A stretch of DNA of 64,000 nt from Nitrospirota bacterium (GCA_016214855.1 JACRMT010000004.1:310001-374000), one strand, 5' to 3'. Positions 27,749 through 34,931 are shown, numbered from the stretch's first letter. Program-made: numbers and translations. The notes: generated by a model from the sequence alone, not told the origin.

Positions 27749-27937
27749 TCATACTTTCACCTTCTCTAAATACGATTTTTCGAGTCTGCTTGGAGCACGT
27801 CGTTTCTTCATCTTTTCGATCCGCTTTAATGGGCATTTCTGATGATTGCTTTCACAAAAGTAATGCCTGAAGAGTTGTCCAACCGGTATCCCGAGCTCAC
27901 ATCGCGAATATTCTGACCGAAACTCAATGCATTTCAT
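27749..27937 (-). CDS. Mini cysteine-rich protein, Pho-linked family (a)
   Basis: A 62-aa basic protein without signal peptide. Cys at residues 3, 13, 28 and 35: C-x9-C-x14-C-x6-C-P. This is close to the spacing seen in three other small proteins on the same strand (29112, 29432, 33680). The ATG is preceded by AGGGAGGGT-like purines. A Pho-box-like triple repeat lies 58-86 bp upstream. No known family recognised; the Cys pattern suggests Zn or Fe-S binding. Confidence 0.6.
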   Translation of the reverse strand: MKCIEFRSEYSRCELGIPVGQLFRHYFCESNHQKCPLKRIEKMKKRRAPSRLEKSYLEKVKV

Positions 27938-27994
27938 GTTACCCTCCCTTCTTTTTGTGCATGTTGATCCGATGAGCTACAATAACTACCGCAG

Positions 27995-28023
27995 TGTTAC
28001 AGGAAAATGTCGGGTTGATTAAT
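27995..28023 (-). promoter_or_regulatory. Pho box of mini-protein gene (a)
   Basis: TGTTACA (27995), AATGTCG (28006) and GATTAAT (28017) are spaced by exactly 11 bp. On the coding strand the proximal TGTAACA ends 10 bp before TATTGT. Confidence 0.65.
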
Positions 28024-28117
28024 TCGGGGTTAAATCTTGCGGAGATACCGGGATGGAAATAGAGGCTTGCGCGTACGCTGCCCTTTTTATCAGATCAGCA
28101 CGCAGGCATCATCGAAA

Positions 28118-28621
28118 TTATTGATCGGCCCTGCCCTGCAAAGTAGCTATCCTTTGCCTCTGCATGGCCTCAAAGTCTTCCACCATGCGTTCATAAGGTT
28201 CCTGCATCAGGTGGGACGAGATCACAAAATCTGCTGAAGCCCTGTTACAGGCAATCGGTATGTTGTAAACAACCGCAATGCGCAGCAACGCCTTTACATC
28301 CACATCATGAGGATGAGGCTCGAGAGGGTCCCAGAAGAAAACAACCATATCGATCCCGCCCTCCGCGATCTTGGCCCCGATCTGCTGATCTCCGCCCAGA
28401 GGACCACTCTTGAAGCAGCGTATTTCTACACCCAATGCTGCAGAAAGCAGGGAGCCGGTACTGCCGGTGGCATATAATTCATGCCTGGCCAACAGGTCCT
28501 TGTTATATCGTGCCCACTCCAGAAGCGCCTTCTTCATATTGTCATGTGCAACAAGGACGATCCGTTTTGAGTTCTTCATGGTTACAACGTTCATATGATC
28601 ATCTGCTTTCATGGTCTTCAC
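28118..28621 (-). CDS. mgsA: Methylglyoxal synthase
   Basis: Converts dihydroxyacetone phosphate to methylglyoxal and releases inorganic phosphate. The 167-aa protein has V-A-H-D-N-M-K (catalytic Asp region), the phosphate-binding A-T-G-S-T-G, K-S-G-P-L-G-G-D-Q-Q-I-G and D-P-L-E-P-H-P-H-D-V-D. The known enzyme is inhibited by phosphate, so its place in a phosphate-starvation block makes sense. An N-terminal extension of about 14 residues precedes K-R-I-V-L-V; a downstream start is possible. It follows arsC by 38 nt. Confidence 0.93.
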   Translation of the reverse strand: MKTMKADDHMNVVTMKNSKRIVLVAHDNMKKALLEWARYNKDLLARHELYATGSTGSLLSAALGVEIRCFKSGPLGGDQQIGAKIAEGGIDMVVFFWDPLEPHPHDVDVKALLRIAVVYNIPIACNRASADFVISSHLMQEPYERMVEDFEAMQRQRIATLQGRADQ

Positions 28622-28659
28622 CTCTTTTTTTTGTACCGCTTTCTATGAAAGTCCGAGCG

Positions 28660-29106
28660 CTATTTTTCTTTCTCTGTCACAACTGCTTCCTTTATCCATG
28701 CTTCTATTCTTGCTTTGATCTCATTACGGATTATTCTCGTTGCCTGCAATTTTTCATCATGCGTCCCTTCGATGGTTGAAGGATCGGAGAAGTTCCAATG
28801 CAGCCTTTTTGCATAGCCCGGAAATATCGGGCATCGGTTATTGCTGGTCTCATCGCAGACCGCTACTACAAAGTGGAACAGTTTTCCCTGCTTGATGAAG
28901 TCGAAAACACCTTTGGTTACATGCTGCGAAATATCAATCCCGATCTCCTTCATAACTTCGACCACAAGCGGATTCAGCACTCCAGGTTCAAGCCCTGCAC
29001 TTTCAGCCTCGAACCTGTCACCGGCCAGTAAGTTTAAAAATGCCTCGGCCATCTGGCTGCGCGCGCTATTGTGAATACATACAAAAAGCACCTTCTTCTT
29101 TTCCAT
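28660..29106 (-). CDS. arsC: Arsenate reductase, thioredoxin-coupled (low-molecular-weight phosphatase fold)
   Basis: A 148-aa protein with the P-loop C-I-H-N-S-A-R-S at residues 10-17 (CX5R) and the redox Cys pair in [11 protein letters not shown], as in S. aureus-type ArsC. The D-P-S motif carries the general acid. It reduces arsenate to arsenite. No ars repressor or efflux pump is nearby; Pst systems import arsenate when phosphate is low, which may explain its place here. 5 nt from the upstream mini-protein gene. Confidence 0.9.
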   Translation of the reverse strand: MEKKKVLFVCIHNSARSQMAEAFLNLLAGDRFEAESAGLEPGVLNPLVVEVMKEIGIDISQHVTKGVFDFIKQGKLFHFVVAVCDETSNNRCPIFPGYAKRLHWNFSDPSTIEGTHDEKLQATRIIRNEIKARIEAWIKEAVVTEKEK

Positions 29107-29111
29107 GACTA

Positions 29112-29330
29112 TTACCTCAAATCAGCAGCAATAAGGTTCGCATAAGACCCGAATTCGATCATGTTCTGCAAGGACTGCTTATATACTGAACATGCTTCAT
29201 GACGATGGCTCATGCACAATTTAACGGTGAAGCCTTCCATGTCCTTGATCAGACTACAGGTGATAGTGCAAACAGACCCTTCCTTACTGCCCTTAAGGTT
29301 TGGACAGAGAACAAAGCCAATTGTACTCAT
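29112..29330 (-). CDS. Mini cysteine-rich protein, Pho-linked family (b)
   Basis: A 72-aa protein without signal peptide. Cys at residues 9, 21, 25, 39 and 47: C-P-x10-C-x3-C-x13-C-x7-C. The last four are spaced exactly as in the 33680 protein, which is strong evidence of paralogy. SD GGAG lies before the ATG. A Pho-box-like triple repeat and a TATACT -10 lie directly upstream. It is coupled to arsC (5 nt). Function unknown. Confidence 0.65.
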   Translation of the reverse strand: MSTIGFVLCPNLKGSKEGSVCTITCSLIKDMEGFTVKLCMSHRHEACSVYKQSLQNMIEFGSYANLIAADLR

Positions 29331-29367
29331 ATCTTTTTTCTCCTTTTTTTTAGTATAAAATACTGAT

Positions 29368-29396
29368 TGTTAAAAAAATGTTACAGCAATATTAAG
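29368..29396 (-). promoter_or_regulatory. Pho box of mini-protein (b)-arsC-mgsA operon
   Basis: TGTTAAA (29368), TGTTACA (29379) and TATTAAG (29390) are exactly 11 bp apart. On the coding strand the proximal unit is followed after 10 bp by TATACT (5 of 6 to the -10 consensus), then by GGAG and the ATG at 29330. This is the cleanest promoter of the set. Confidence 0.72.
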
Positions 29397-29431
29397 AATT
29401 GCACCGGCAAGGGAAAAACAAGGCCGGAATA

Positions 29432-29629
29432 TCAGCGTTCCCGCAGTATTCTGGCCAGAAATACGGGGCAGTTATCATAATTATCAGTAGAACAGTAATT
29501 CATTCTATTACCTGAACCGATAATCATTGATGACAATGAGGCCATACAGATATTAGTCTCTGTTTCGCTGTAGGGACAAACGTCAAGGGCTGCTGAACTT
29601 CTGTACGTTTCAAGCTGAAGCGACAACAT
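29432..29629 (-). CDS. Mini cysteine-rich protein, Pho-linked family (c)
   Basis: A 65-aa protein. Cys at residues 18, 28, 46 and 54: C-P-x8-C-x17-C-x7-C-P. The x17 equals x3+1+x13 of the (b) and 33680 proteins with the middle Cys lost, so it aligns with them without gaps there. It follows the glycosyltransferase stop by 14 nt with a GGAGG in between, suggesting co-transcription with PHP and GT21. No known family recognised. Confidence 0.62.
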   Translation of the reverse strand: MLSLQLETYRSSAALDVCPYSETETNICMASLSSMIIGSGNRMNYCSTDNYDNCPVFLARILRER

Positions 29630-29643
29630 AATTCACCTCCTTT

Positions 29644-30870
29644 CTATGTTTTTGACCATGCCAGCCTTGTTCTGATAGCTGTCACGATCCTCGGACCCCG
29701 TACTGCCCTGCCTTTCTCAGGATAGGGGGACAGCAGCGAGTCCTTTCCGATAATGTATCGATTGCCTCTCCAGGCTACGGTGCTGCTCAGGATCGGCACG
29801 AACCATGCGACGCCTATGATGAGGTCCTTGATCGGGGATAACAGATAGAGCAGGGGATTCATATCCGCACAAAGCTTCTTGCCAATATAGTAGTCATGAG
29901 CTATTTTCAGGGCGCTGACCGTGGCAGCCAACAACAGAGATAGCCAGGATATCGGCATTAATACCAGCGGCATGAAGGAGATGAATACGGCATTGCCTGC
30001 CAGTTCAGAGATGTACTTTGCGCCGCCGATCTGCCATCTCAATTTTCCCCATCTTGTATGACGGTTTACAAATCTCTTTATGCCCCAATATTCATTGATA
30101 TTATTAATAAGGTGGCTGGAAAGAACTACCCTTTTGCCCAGTCTGTGGATTCTTTCTCCGATGATATAGTCTTCAGCAAGAAAGTCCTTCACAGACCTGA
30201 AGCCCCCTATTGCCTCAAGTTCGGTCTTTCTCATCAGCATGGACTTGCCTATCACACAGGGCATCTTGAGGTATTTATCAAGAAAACAGACACTGCCAAC
30301 GATAAAGGAATTGAGATGCAGGTTTTCCATAACAGCCCCAAGAGACCGACCGCTCATGCCCCTGATCAGATTACTTACAAGACCCACAGACGGATCTTCC
30401 ATGTGCCGGGAGATCTCGCCAAGATAGTCTGCTTCCACCCTGACATTGCTGTCGCTGATCAATATAAGGTCGTATTTGGCCCTCGCATAGGCAGGGATCA
30501 GATTGTTGACCTTGGGGTTCAGCCCCTCATTGCAATGCTCAACGACAATGGTGATATCTTTCAAAGGGTATTTATCCTTTATCTTGCCTACAACCTTATA
30601 GGCCGGATCATTCCGGTTCTGAAGCGCAAAGATGAGCTCATAGGCAGGATAATCGAGATTGCAGAAGCTTTCAAGATTATCGAACAGGCCGTCGTCAAGA
30701 CCCTTGAGCGGTTTCAGAATCGAGACAGGAGAAAAAGAGCGGGGAAAGCGCATGCTTTCCCCTGAGTGCAGGGGAGCAGTGTATGACCTGACTGCAGCAA
30801 TTTGAAGCAGATAGCCGATTATCCCGAAGAGTGTAATACCTGCCAATATCCAGAATATGATCATGTTCAC
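29644..30870 (-). CDS. GT21-type (ceramide glucosyltransferase/HpnI-like) glycosyltransferase
   Basis: A 408-aa membrane GT-A enzyme with an N-terminal helix (residues 1-25) and C-terminal helices (about 285-370). The catalytic D residues are in K-G-L-D-D-G, S-D-S-N and F-L-A-E-D-Y, and the (Q/R)xxRW motif is R-H-T-R-W. GT21 members transfer sugars to lipids: ceramide, diacylglycerol (Agrobacterium Pgt under phosphate starvation) or bacteriohopanetetrol (HpnI). No hopanoid genes are nearby. With the Pho context, a role in glycolipid synthesis replacing phospholipids is the favoured inference. It starts 3 nt after the PHP stop. Confidence 0.8.
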   Translation of the reverse strand: MNMIIFWILAGITLFGIIGYLLQIAAVRSYTAPLHSGESMRFPRSFSPVSILKPLKGLDDGLFDNLESFCNLDYPAYELIFALQNRNDPAYKVVGKIKDKYPLKDITIVVEHCNEGLNPKVNNLIPAYARAKYDLILISDSNVRVEADYLGEISRHMEDPSVGLVSNLIRGMSGRSLGAVMENLHLNSFIVGSVCFLDKYLKMPCVIGKSMLMRKTELEAIGGFRSVKDFLAEDYIIGERIHRLGKRVVLSSHLINNINEYWGIKRFVNRHTRWGKLRWQIGGAKYISELAGNAVFISFMPLVLMPISWLSLLLAATVSALKIAHDYYIGKKLCADMNPLLYLLSPIKDLIIGVAWFVPILSSTVAWRGNRYIIGKDSLLSPYPEKGRAVRGPRIVTAIRTRLAWSKT

Positions 30871-30873
30871 CTC

Positions 30874-31566
30874 CTAATTTCTAAAGAGTGTCAAGGCAAC
30901 ACCCTTGTTATGTTTAATGCATTGTTTGACAGCGTCGGTGTCTTTTGTGCAGTTCAGAAGTGTCTTCCAGGAGTACAGATGTCTCGGTTTATGGAAATCG
31001 CTGTTTGCGATATACGGATACTTCTTCAGGCTTATCACATTAAAGACGTCATCTCTGTTGGCGATTTCCCATGCATCGATGTACCGGGCATATTTGTCCC
31101 TGTTGTTCCAGAGGAAAAGGGTGTCCCGGTCGCTCTTGGCCGACATATAATGCGGGTGGCAGGCTATGGTCAGGGCGTTCTGCTTCTTTGCCTCAAGGAA
31201 TATCTCTTCATAACTTATGCAGGCGGGTATAAAGTCCTTGATATCAATGATAAGCATATGTGCCGAGTTATCTGTAGTGAGATGGTTCTTGGTTATTTCG
31301 ATGCCGGGAATTACGAGCATGCCATACTTGTCGAGAGCCCTTTCGGCCTCTTCTCTTATATGGGCCATATATTGGCCAAAATTTGCCGCCGTTATAGAAT
31401 ATTTAAAACGGTGTGCAAGCTTGCCCACCGGATTATCACCATTTACTGCATGGTCTGTTATTGCAATAACATCAAAGCCGGCCTGTCCGAAAAGGTCAAT
31501 GGTCCTTCTGAGTTCTACTGACCCATCTGAGTATGTTGTGTGTATGTGAAAATCACACAGAAGCAT
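30874..31566 (-). CDS. PHP-domain phosphoesterase
   Basis: A 230-aa protein beginning D-F-H-I-H-T-T-Y-S-D-G, the metal-binding first motif of PHP phosphoesterases, followed by I-T-D-H-A, E-I-T, C-H-P-H-Y and the final N-S-D-F-H. All trinuclear-metal ligands appear intact. No signal peptide, so it acts in the cytoplasm. The substrate is unknown; phosphate salvage is a plausible role given the operator upstream. The -10 TATACT ends only 7 nt before the ATG, and no Shine-Dalgarno is visible, so the mRNA is probably leaderless. Confidence 0.82.
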   Translation of the reverse strand: MLLCDFHIHTTYSDGSVELRRTIDLFGQAGFDVIAITDHAVNGDNPVGKLAHRFKYSITAANFGQYMAHIREEAERALDKYGMLVIPGIEITKNHLTTDNSAHMLIIDIKDFIPACISYEEIFLEAKKQNALTIACHPHYMSAKSDRDTLFLWNNRDKYARYIDAWEIANRDDVFNVISLKKYPYIANSDFHKPRHLYSWKTLLNCTKDTDAVKQCIKHNKGVALTLFRN

Positions 31567-31588
31567 TAGGGTTAGTATAGATACCGCA

Positions 31589-31617
31589 CGTTACATCATC
31601 ATGACGGGGATATTACA
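31589..31617 (-). promoter_or_regulatory. Pho box of PHP-GT21 operon
   Basis: CGTTACA (31589), CATGACG (31600) and TATTACA (31611) at exactly 11-bp spacing. On the coding strand the middle unit reads CGTCATG, close to the E. coli CTGTCAT half-site. TATACT follows the proximal unit after 9 bp. Confidence 0.72.
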
Positions 31618-31653
31618 TTTGCATGAAAAGAGGAAGAAGGAAGAACTGGAATA

Positions 31654-32946
31654 TTAAAAGCGCCTGCTTTTTATAAGATAGGAATAGTATGCAGCTGCAT
31701 TGGTCGGCGTTCTTCTCAGACTGGTAAAATCAACCTTGTATAGACCGAACCGGGCATCCAGCCCCTGAAGCCACTCATAATTGTCGATCAAAGACCAGTA
31801 AAAGTAACCCCTGATATCCATGCCCTGTTTTTTGCACTGCTCGATAACATCGATATGTCTCTTCATGAACCTGATCTTTTTCTGGCTGTCCTTTGTAGCT
31901 ATCCCGTTTTCCGTGATTATGAGAGGGAGATTGAGCCTTGAGGCATAACGGAGTACCCTTTCGAGACCGCGGGGATGGATTTCCCAGCCCATATCCGTAA
32001 GTCCGTGGCCGTCAATGTCGCTGTGTCTCATCTCAACCGCCATTGCTTTCAGGGGATTGAACCGCATATGTATCCTTGTGTAGTAGTTCACCCCGATGAA
32101 GTCGAGCTTGCCCTTGATAGGCACGGCAATGGACAGCTCTTCTTTAAAGGGGAATTTGATCCTGAGTGAGCCGGTCAGAAAGGCATCGAGCAGGGAGTGA
32201 TTGTAGAAGTATTTCGCAATCCTTGAGAGGAGTCTGTCGAAGGGGTTCCACTTACTCCACGGCGCGAGCGCAGCCATATTGTGGGCCACGCTCACCTTTG
32301 CATGCGGGCAGGCCTCATGGATGATGTCATAGGCCCCTGCATGCGCCTTAAGGATATTAGCCAGTGCCCTGATCCCAAGCGTTGCGTTTTTTATTCCTGG
32401 GGGAGTGCATCCTTCAAAATACCCGGCAAGGACGAGGACATAGGGCTCGTTGAAGGTTACCCAGTAGATCACATCGCCTATTGCGGCCACGACCCGCTTC
32501 ACGTACGCAAGAAATTTCTCTACTGAAGTATCCTCATGCCAGGGGTATTTCCTGCTGAACCAGAGGGGGTGCGTGAAGTGATGGAGAGTAACCAGCGGTT
32601 CGATGTTATCTTTTCTGAGAATAGCGACGATTTCCCTATAATGTTCGACGGCCTTTTCGTCCCAGCTGTTTTCCCGTGGCTCTATCCTGCTCCATTCGAT
32701 CGAAAAGCGGTAGGCATTGACACCGAGGTCTCTCAGGAGGCAGAGGTCTTCTCTATACCGCTTGTAGTGGTCAGTTATGTCCGGCTTGTCAGAAAGGATC
32801 TCATCCCATGATGTCCAGTCAGCATGCGGCGATCCCTCAAGCTGAAAGGCGGATGTCGCAACACCCCAGAGAAACTGATGGCGTTTCGTTTGAGATAAGG
32901 CGATATCAGAGACTGACGGATGATCCACCCGAGACCTCTCCGTCAA
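31654..32946 (-). CDS. Glycoside hydrolase family 1 (beta-glucosidase-like)
   Basis: A 430-aa cytosolic (beta/alpha)8 glycosidase. F-L-W-G-V-A-T-S-A-F-Q-L-E-G is the GH1 N-terminal signature; the acid/base Glu is in T-F-N-E-P and the nucleophile in I-I-T-E-N-G. The natural sugar is unknown; it may trim glycolipids or reserve glycosides. It overlaps phoB by 41 bp; only one Met lies before the fold, though a later GTG is possible. Association with a Pho regulator is unusual. Confidence 0.88.
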   Translation of the reverse strand: MTERSRVDHPSVSDIALSQTKRHQFLWGVATSAFQLEGSPHADWTSWDEILSDKPDITDHYKRYREDLCLLRDLGVNAYRFSIEWSRIEPRENSWDEKAVEHYREIVAILRKDNIEPLVTLHHFTHPLWFSRKYPWHEDTSVEKFLAYVKRVVAAIGDVIYWVTFNEPYVLVLAGYFEGCTPPGIKNATLGIRALANILKAHAGAYDIIHEACPHAKVSVAHNMAALAPWSKWNPFDRLLSRIAKYFYNHSLLDAFLTGSLRIKFPFKEELSIAVPIKGKLDFIGVNYYTRIHMRFNPLKAMAVEMRHSDIDGHGLTDMGWEIHPRGLERVLRYASRLNLPLIITENGIATKDSQKKIRFMKRHIDVIEQCKKQGMDIRGYFYWSLIDNYEWLQGLDARFGLYKVDFTSLRRTPTNAAAYYSYLIKSRRF

Positions 32947-33634
32947 AGAAATATCCCAGCCCTCTTCTGGTCTTTACATAGACCGGCATGGAAGGGTTAT
33001 CCTCTATCTGGGTCCTGATCCTGCTTATATGCACATCAACGGTCCTCGGCTCGACATAGGCCTCATCCTTCCAGACGGCACTCAGGAGATGTTCGCGGCT
33101 GAATACCTTCCCCTTTTTTTCGACAAGATGAAGAAGCAGCCTGAATTCGGTAGAGCTGAGATTGAGCGGCAGGTCATTCTTAGTGACCGAATAGGTCTCG
33201 GTATTGATCGCAAGATCTCCGGTAACAAGGACCCTGTCCAGGACCGGCTCTTTCGTCACCCTTCTCAAAACAGCCTTTACCCTGGCGATCAGTTCCCGCG
33301 GACTGAAAGGCTTTGTGATGTAGTCGTCAGCGCCCATTTCAAGACCGATGATCCTGTCCACCTCTTCAGTCTTTGCTGTGAGCATGATTATCGGGAGGTT
33401 CTTTGTTTCCGGAGCATTTCTGAGGACACGGCAGATCTCCAGGCCAGACATACCCGGAAGCATGAGGTCAAGAAGGACGAGATCAAAGCCTTTCGCCCTG
33501 ATCATCTTCAGAGCTTCCTCGCCGTCTGTTGCGGTAGTCACCGCAAAACCTTCTCTGGAAAGGTTATAGAAAAGCAGTTCCAGAATGTCCTGCTCATCAT
33601 CGACGGCAAGGATCCTTTGAACTTTGGATCGCAT
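32906..33634 (-). CDS. phoB: PhoB-type response regulator
   Basis: A 242-aa OmpR/PhoB regulator: receiver domain with acidic pocket V-D-D-E and phospho-acceptor Asp in L-V-L-L-D-L-M-L-P-G (about residue 56), Lys in T-K-P-F-S, then a winged-helix domain whose recognition region is R-T-V-D-V-H-I-S-R-I-R. Proximity to Pho boxes and pst supports the PhoB name. No histidine kinase (PhoR) is beside it. It follows the mini-protein gene (33680) by 45 nt and probably shares its Pho-box promoter, giving autoregulation. Confidence 0.87.
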   Translation of the reverse strand: MRSKVQRILAVDDEQDILELLFYNLSREGFAVTTATDGEEALKMIRAKGFDLVLLDLMLPGMSGLEICRVLRNAPETKNLPIIMLTAKTEEVDRIIGLEMGADDYITKPFSPRELIARVKAVLRRVTKEPVLDRVLVTGDLAINTETYSVTKNDLPLNLSSTEFRLLLHLVEKKGKVFSREHLLSAVWKDEAYVEPRTVDVHISRIRTQIEDNPSMPVYVKTRRGLGYFFDGEVSGGSSVSL

Positions 33635-33679
33635 CAGTCTTCTGCTGCGGTCAATATCTCAGTTCGGCCCCCCTCTATC

Positions 33680-33859
33680 TTATGCCGGAACATAGTCCCC
33701 GGCATTACTCGACGCATTGAGATCCCTCTGAAAGAATGAACACTTCCCATGCGCCTCGCTCTTGCAGTACCCTTCCAGTTCCAACAGACTCGGCACATAC
33801 GGTCTGCAGTCAGCCTTGCAGGATTCAATAATCCATGTGATAAGATGCGGACATTTCAT
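33680..33859 (-). CDS. Mini cysteine-rich protein, Pho-linked family (d)
   Basis: A 59-aa protein. Cys at 3, 14, 18, 32 and 40: C-P-x9-C-x3-C-x13-C-x7-C, the same spacing as protein (b). The upstream ATG at 33889 lacks a ribosome site; the ATG at 33859 has AAGGAGG five to six nt before it, so it is chosen. First gene of the operon with phoB and the GH1 gene, behind a Pho box. Confidence 0.68.
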   Translation of the reverse strand: MKCPHLITWIIESCKADCRPYVPSLLELEGYCKSEAHGKCSFFQRDLNASSNAGDYVPA

Positions 33860-33909
33860 GCTATCCTCCTTCTGTTTTACTTTTTTCATGATTTACAATA
33901 TCAGTATAG

Positions 33910-33938
33910 TGTTACAAGCGGATGACAGGAATATTACG
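33910..33938. promoter_or_regulatory. Pho box between mini-protein (d)-phoB operon and the divergent leader
   Basis: TGTTACA (33910), GATGACA (33921) and TATTACG (33932) at exact 11-bp spacing. The coding strand of the phoB operon reads CTGTCAT-CCGC-TTGTAAC, almost the E. coli Pho-box half-sites. It ends 22 bp before the -35 of the divergent plus-strand promoter, so it could affect both. Confidence 0.72.
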
Positions 33939-33960
33939 TTTTGATGAAATATCTTTTTTC

Positions 33961-33989
33961 TTGACAGAGGAAAGAGCGAGCGATATAGT
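33961..33989 (+). promoter_or_regulatory. Strong sigma-70-type promoter of a structured leader
   Basis: TTGACA (33961-33966), a 17-bp spacer and TATAGT (33984-33989): 11 of 12 consensus bases at optimal spacing. Transcription should start near 33996, giving about 160 nt of RNA before the methyltransferase start codon. Confidence 0.8.
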
Positions 33990-33995
33990 AAAAAC

Positions 33996-34145
33996 ATGTT
34001 TTTGAATCTGCTGAAAGCGATTAATCATCATAATGCCGCGTGGCTTGTCAATGCCGCGGCCGGAGGGATTTCTATTAGCTGAAAGCAGGAACATAATCTG
34101 AAATACCCGAAGGCCGTGGAAATAAAATCCGCGGCCTTTTTTATT
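33996..34145 (+). ncRNA. Structured 5' leader with antiterminator/terminator pair, class unknown
   Basis: The RNA can fold a long hairpin (GGGATTTC with GAAATACCC, inner ATTA with TAAT around a GCTGAAAGC loop) flanked by GGCC arms. CCGCGGCC (34054-34061) is complementary over 8 bp, with one GU, to GGCCGTGG (34112-34119), which is also the left arm of the terminator at 34110-34142. These pairings exclude each other, the layout of an attenuator or riboswitch. It could instead be a 150-nt small RNA with its own terminator. It matches no riboswitch consensus I know. Confidence 0.55.
34110..34142 (+). terminator. Rho-independent terminator in the methyltransferase leader
   Basis: An 11-bp stem (34110-34120 / 34128-34138), 7-nt AATAAAA loop and a T6 run at 34137-34142. 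It ends 5 nt before the GGAGGT ribosome site of the methyltransferase, so termination here would decide whether the gene is expressed. Confidence 0.8.
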
Positions 34146-34157
34146 TGGAGGTGCAGC

Positions 34158-34931
34158 ATGAGATGGGATGCAGCAAAGTACGACGCAACACATTCGCCCC
34201 AGAGCGATGTTGGCAGGGACCTGATTGCCATGGCCAAGGTAAAGGCCGATGATCATGTATTGGACATCGGCTGCGGCACGGGAACGCTTACCCTGAAACT
34301 CGCGCGTCTGGCGGCAGGAGGAAAGGTTGTGGGGCTCGATCCATCCGCAGAGATGCTTGAAATTGCTGGACAGAAGGCCCAAGCTGCAGGCAACATCACG
34401 CTGATACGGAGATCCGCACAGGAGATGAACTTCAGCGCAGAATTCGATATCGCCTTTTCGAATTCTGCGCTCCAGTGGATACCGGAGCAGGAAGCGGTCA
34501 TGGCCCTCACCTACAGGGCATTGAAGAACGGGGGCAGGCTTGCGCTTCAGGTGCCGGCAAAGGATTTCTGCTGGGAACTGACGGATAATATCCATATTGC
34601 AGCCGGCGTGGTAGGCATGCAGTCGGCCTTCTCGAAGATGGGGTCTCCGTGGAGATTTCCGTTAAAGGAAGAATTTGGCGCTCTTCTGCAGGATGCCGGA
34701 TTTTCAGATGTACAAACCTTTTACCGGGAATATAAGCTTTCCTTTGCAAGCATAAACGATGTGCTCGACTGGGGAGAATCTGCCGCGTTAAGGCCGTATC
34801 TGCCGCTTATGAACGAAGAAAAGCAGGAGCGGTTCAAATATGCCTTTGCGATGAACTTTGAGAACTACCGGACAGAAAGGGGTATAGAGTTCGAGTTCAG
34901 AAGGCTTTTCGCCCTTGCTGAAAAAAGATAG
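34158..34931 (+). CDS. SAM-dependent methyltransferase, class I
   Basis: A 257-aa Rossmann-fold methyltransferase. Motif I is V-L-D-I-G-C-G-T-G-T-L (about residues 35-45), then V-V-G-L-D-P-S and the F-S-N-S-A-L-Q-W-I-P segment seen in trans-aconitate methyltransferase- and BioC-like enzymes. The ATG at 34158 is chosen because GGAGGT precedes it by 5 nt; an upstream ATG at 34116 would lie inside the terminator. The substrate is unknown. Confidence 0.85.
   Translation: MRWDAAKYDATHSPQSDVGRDLIAMAKVKADDHVLDIGCGTGTLTLKLARLAAGGKVVGLDPSAEMLEIAGQKAQAAGNITLIRRSAQEMNFSAEFDIAFSNSALQWIPEQEAVMALTYRALKNGGRLALQVPAKDFCWELTDNIHIAAGVVGMQSAFSKMGSPWRFPLKEEFGALLQDAGFSDVQTFYREYKLSFASINDVLDWGESAALRPYLPLMNEEKQERFKYAFAMNFENYRTERGIEFEFRRLFALAEKR

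Noticed and set aside
29644-30870. Calling the glycosyltransferase HpnI (hopanoid pathway)
   Set aside because: No hpn or squalene-hopene genes near; Pho context fits glycolipid synthesis better. Left at GT21 level.
33996-34145. Assignment of the leader to a known riboswitch such as SAM or c-di-GMP
   Set aside because: Core consensus bases of those classes are not found; the methyltransferase neighbour alone is not enough to claim SAM binding.
34116-34157. Upstream start of the methyltransferase
   Set aside because: It would translate through the terminator hairpin; the GGAGGT favours 34158.
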